The position numbers and the translations under genes were made by a program. A stretch of 64,000 bases of DNA, from the NCBI GenBank assembly GCA_002691205.1, contig NZHD01000085.1:51942-115941 (forward strand), read 5' to 3'. The notes below the pieces were generated by a model. It was not told where the DNA came from. It ran no database searches and worked only from the letters and a program-made list of their open reading frames with translations. Shown here in pieces: positions 62,049 through 64,000 of the stretch (the stretch's first letter is position 1; each line of letters begins with the position of its first letter). The DNA comes from Deltaproteobacteria bacterium (GTDB taxonomy: Bacteria; Myxococcota_A; UBA9160; UBA4427).

Positions 62049-63053
62049 TCAGGTAGTTTCTGGACCAAGTTGACGGGTCATCAGGGCGAGGCCGGCGTCT
62101 TTGGGGCTGAGTTCTCCGTCCAGAACCTGCCGGACGCACTCTGCAATTGGGAGTTCGACGCCCATGCGAGCCGCGAGTCGGCAGGCTGCTCGGGTCGTTC
62201 GAACCCCTTCGGCGACTTCGCCGATTTCTTCGACAATCGTTTCAAGAATGAGGCCTTGGCCCAGGCCCAGTCCCACCCGGCGATTGCGGGAGAGGTCGCC
62301 CGTGCAAGTCAGGACCAAGTCGCCCATTCCGGAGAGCCCTCCGAGGGTTTCGGGTCGTCCACCCAGAGCGATGGCCAGTCGTGAGATTTCGGCCAGGCCT
62401 CGGGTCATCAAGGCCGCCCGCGCATTGGTGCCCAGTTCCATTCCGTCGGACATCCCCACCGCGATGGCAATGACGTTCTTGAGGGCCCCGCCCACCTCCA
62501 CGCCAATCAAGTCATCGGTGGAATAACAGCGAAACCAAGGGCAGGAAAGGGTGGTCTGAACGCTGATCGCGTAGGCGATTTCGCGACACGAGACCGTGAC
62601 GACCGTGGGTTTTTTCTCCGCAATTTCTCGAGCGAAGGAGGGGCCTGACAAGCTCGCGATTCGCGGACGGTGTTGAGCGGGGAGCACCTCTTCAATAACT
62701 TCATGCATCAGCCGGCCGGTTTCGAATTCGATGCCTTTAACTGTAGAGAGAATGATGGCGGTGGGTTCAATGAAGGGTCGAGCGGACTCCAAGACTGACC
62801 TCAGGCTGTGGCTGGGGACGGAAAGAATCACGAGCTCGGCGCCCTGCAGGGCCTCTCGGAGGTCAGAAGTGGCGTGTACGTTTTGGGCCAACTTGAGATC
62901 AGAGAGGTGTCGAGGGTTGGTGCGTCCGCGTTCGATTGAATCGACCACCTCGGGGTTCCGAGCCCAAAGGCGGACCTCTCCGTTTCGGCTGCAGAGCATG
63001 GCCAAGCAGGTTCCGAAGCTGCCGGCCCCAAGGATGGCGACAGGAAGGCCCAT
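62049..63053 (-). CDS. gpsA: Glycerol-3-phosphate dehydrogenase (NAD(P)+)
   Basis: Makes sn-glycerol 3-phosphate for phospholipid synthesis. 334 residues. N-terminal GAGSFGTCLA NAD(P) motif; LSTVKGIEFETG with a catalytic Lys; LSGPSFAREIAEKKPT; GGALKNVIAIAVGMSDGMELGTNARAALMTRGLAE containing the second Lys; GLSGMGDLVLTCTGDLSRN. Complete. Start ATG at 63053. Confidence 0.95.
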   Translation of the reverse strand: MGLPVAILGAGSFGTCLAMLCSRNGEVRLWARNPEVVDSIERGRTNPRHLSDLKLAQNVHATSDLREALQGAELVILSVPSHSLRSVLESARPFIEPTAIILSTVKGIEFETGRLMHEVIEEVLPAQHRPRIASLSGPSFAREIAEKKPTVVTVSCREIAYAISVQTTLSCPWFRCYSTDDLIGVEVGGALKNVIAIAVGMSDGMELGTNARAALMTRGLAEISRLAIALGGRPETLGGLSGMGDLVLTCTGDLSRNRRVGLGLGQGLILETIVEEIGEVAEGVRTTRAACRLAARMGVELPIAECVRQVLDGELSPKDAGLALMTRQLGPETT

Positions 63054-63203
63054 GGGTCGAATCCTATCATTCGGCGGTCAGATTGAGGAGACAATTGACT
63101 CCCTCCGGGGCAGAGGCTAGGATCTCGGCGCGGGCCTAAGCAAGAAGATCTGATCGAGATCGGGCTTCGCCCAGAGTGGAACCATCCCGGGGAGCAGTTC
63201 GTA

Positions 63204-63536
63204 TTGGTGGACCATGTGGGCGTCATTTTAGGGCTGGTGGCTGTGCTCGCAGGGTCGAGCTTGGTTTTCGACTTTAGGGCACGTCGCAGGGCGAGTTCGA
63301 TTCCAGTGAAATCCCCTACGGATGGGGATAACGATCCTCCCCCAGAGTCCGCCGCAGGAAGGCCACACGTTTTAGTGGGGCTGTTTGTTTTTCTTCTCCT
63401 TCAGACCTTGGTGGTGTTGTTGGTGATCTGGGCTTTGGCCTTTCAAGAGGTCGGGCCCCTTCCCGCCTTGGCGCTCTTGATCCCAGCCGGCTTCATTTTT
63501 GTCCATGCTTGGCGATTGGGGGCCTTCAAATGGTGA
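63204..63536 (+). CDS. Degenerate NuoA-like complex I membrane subunit
   Basis: 110 residues with three membrane spans. The second half resembles NuoA: LVGLFVFLLLQTLVVLLVIWALAFQEVG and HAWRLGAFKW (NuoA usually ends V-Y-x-W-R-x-G-A-L-x-W). Missing are the conserved E-C-G loop between spans one and two (replaced by SPTDGDNDPPPES) and the D-V-E triplet in span two (here Q-T-L). TTG at 63204 after GGGGAG. Overlaps the next gene by seven bases. Assigned from spacing of spans and the tail, so it is tentative. Confidence 0.5.
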   Translation: MVDHVGVILGLVAVLAGSSLVFDFRARRRASSIPVKSPTDGDNDPPPESAAGRPHVLVGLFVFLLLQTLVVLLVIWALAFQEVGPLPALALLIPAGFIFVHAWRLGAFKW

Positions 63537-64000
63537 CGGGAACGGGTTCAGTCGGTCGCTGGATTGTGAGAGCCGGTCCCACTTGGTCGGTGGCCACCCT
63601 TTTGTTGGCCTTTGCGGTGGTGCCCTGGACGGATCGATACGTGTTCGGAGACTCTAATTTTCAGCTGCTGCCAGCCCGACTCGACTGGGGGCTTTTATTT
63701 GTGCTTGTGATGCTGACGCTCTCTGGTTTTTCACGATCCCTGGCCGAGGTGGCCAGCGAGGACTCTGCGGTGGCGCTGACGGGCATGCGGCGAGCCTTGC
63801 GAGATTCAGTTTCGGGTCTGGCTCTCTGGATTTCACTGTTGCCCATGCTCTTGCTTTACCAGACTCTGCGTCTCACCGAAATCGCGACTCAGCAAGATGC
63901 GGTTTTGGGGTTTTCTATTTGGGGTTTCGAGTTGGGGTTTCCGGCTTGGGGTTTGATCTTAAATCCAGTCGCGGCGCTTCTTTTTTGGGTGAGCGCGATG
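63530..64000 (+). CDS. Divergent NuoH-like complex I subunit, cut by window end
   Basis: First 157 codons of a membrane protein. LLLAFAVVPW, NFQLLPARLDWGLLFVLVMLTLSGF and SAVALTGMRRALRDSVSGLALWISLLPML match the NuoH middle (there G-L-L-F-x-L-A-x-x-S and A-L-L-G-A-L-R-A-A-A-Q). The normal N-terminal helix with E-R-K/R and the Q-R-R-x-G-P-N quinone loop are absent, and the S-Y-E motif reads S-V-S. ATG at 63530 overlaps the previous stop by seven bases. An A-then-H gene order is unlike the usual nuoA-N operon. Confidence 0.55.
   Translation, partial: MVTGTGSVGRWIVRAGPTWSVATLLLAFAVVPWTDRYVFGDSNFQLLPARLDWGLLFVLVMLTLSGFSRSLAEVASEDSAVALTGMRRALRDSVSGLALWISLLPMLLLYQTLRLTEIATQQDAVLGFSIWGFELGFPAWGLILNPVAALLFWVSAM

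Noticed and set aside
1..64000. tRNA, rRNA, CRISPR arrays, insertion sequences, prophage genes
   Set aside because: Looked for T-loop GTTCRAATC contexts with pairing stems, regularly spaced repeats, transposase and integrase motifs; none found that hold up outside coding genes.

Overview
The window (GC around 50-55%) is chromosomal DNA of a Gram-negative, free-living bacterium of proteobacterial grade. The envelope genes show this: PqiA/PqiB-type lipid transport, PBP1A, many lipoproteins, SurA-like and GspA/GspB-like proteins, FeoAB. An F420-type flavin reductase, type II pantothenate kinase, a plant/actinobacterial-style inositol toolkit, haloalkane dehalogenase and a RegB/RegA pair point to an uncultured relative of the former Deltaproteobacteria (Myxococcota, SAR324, Binatota and similar groups). 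I cannot place it more precisely. TTG and GTG starts are common. I see no rRNA, tRNA, CRISPR array, integrase or insertion sequence.

Layout. 1-5.7 kb: catabolic genes (class III CoA-transferase, ThDP acyl-CoA lyase, FAD amine oxidase, F420-type reductase, haloalkane dehalogenase with a 30-residue membrane leader peptide). 5.9-8.7 kb: a PqiA/PqiB-like operon whose PqiA is split into two genes. 8.9-11.4 kb: thioredoxin-type arsenate reductase, DUF1499 and DUF427 proteins, and an aquaporin with a Cys-rich tail. 11.6-18.8 kb: small proteins, including a tiny exported protein behind a near-perfect sigma-54 promoter, a cyclophilin lipoprotein, a cytochrome c and an esterase. 19.1-25.9 kb: inositol-1-phosphate synthase, asparagine synthetase, CapK-like adenylate enzyme, glucuronokinase-like GHMP kinase and a sugar nucleotidyltransferase. 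26-31.8 kb: MBL hydrolase, a minus-strand operon of SDR-RegB-RegA-SDR, and a SurA-like chaperone. 32-33.3 kb: a gene-poor stretch with an octanucleotide tandem repeat, competing hairpins and direct repeats. 33.3-38.5 kb: AMIN-domain protein, pantothenate kinase, GspA/GspB. 38.5-55.3 kb: housekeeping genes (rhomboid, NUDIX, PBP1A, GshB, NtrC-type regulator, Ogt, cystathionine gamma-synthase, Aat, AroK, GST, amidase, MsrB, HAD phosphatase). 55.3-63.1 kb: a flippase-like/sulfatase-like fusion, a SHOCT-like lipoprotein, FeoB, FeoA and GpsA. 63.2 kb to the end: two strongly degenerate complex I membrane subunits (NuoA-like, then NuoH-like, cut by the window edge).

How genes may work together. The inositol/GHMP kinase/nucleotidyltransferase block has the ends of a route from glucose-6-phosphate through myo-inositol to a UDP-sugar for surface glycans; the oxygenase step is not in the window. 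The ArsC and aquaporin genes could form a reduce-and-release arsenic pathway. The NtrC-type activator at 45.7 kb and the soluble histidine kinase at 40.9 kb are candidates for control of the sigma-54 promoter at 12.97 kb, which is inference only. No single cluster can be called a new defence or biosynthetic system from sequence alone. The best leads are the sigma-54-driven exported peptide, the degenerate complex I genes, the apparent AUA start of the HAD gene, the split PqiA operon and the membrane/sulfatase fusion.
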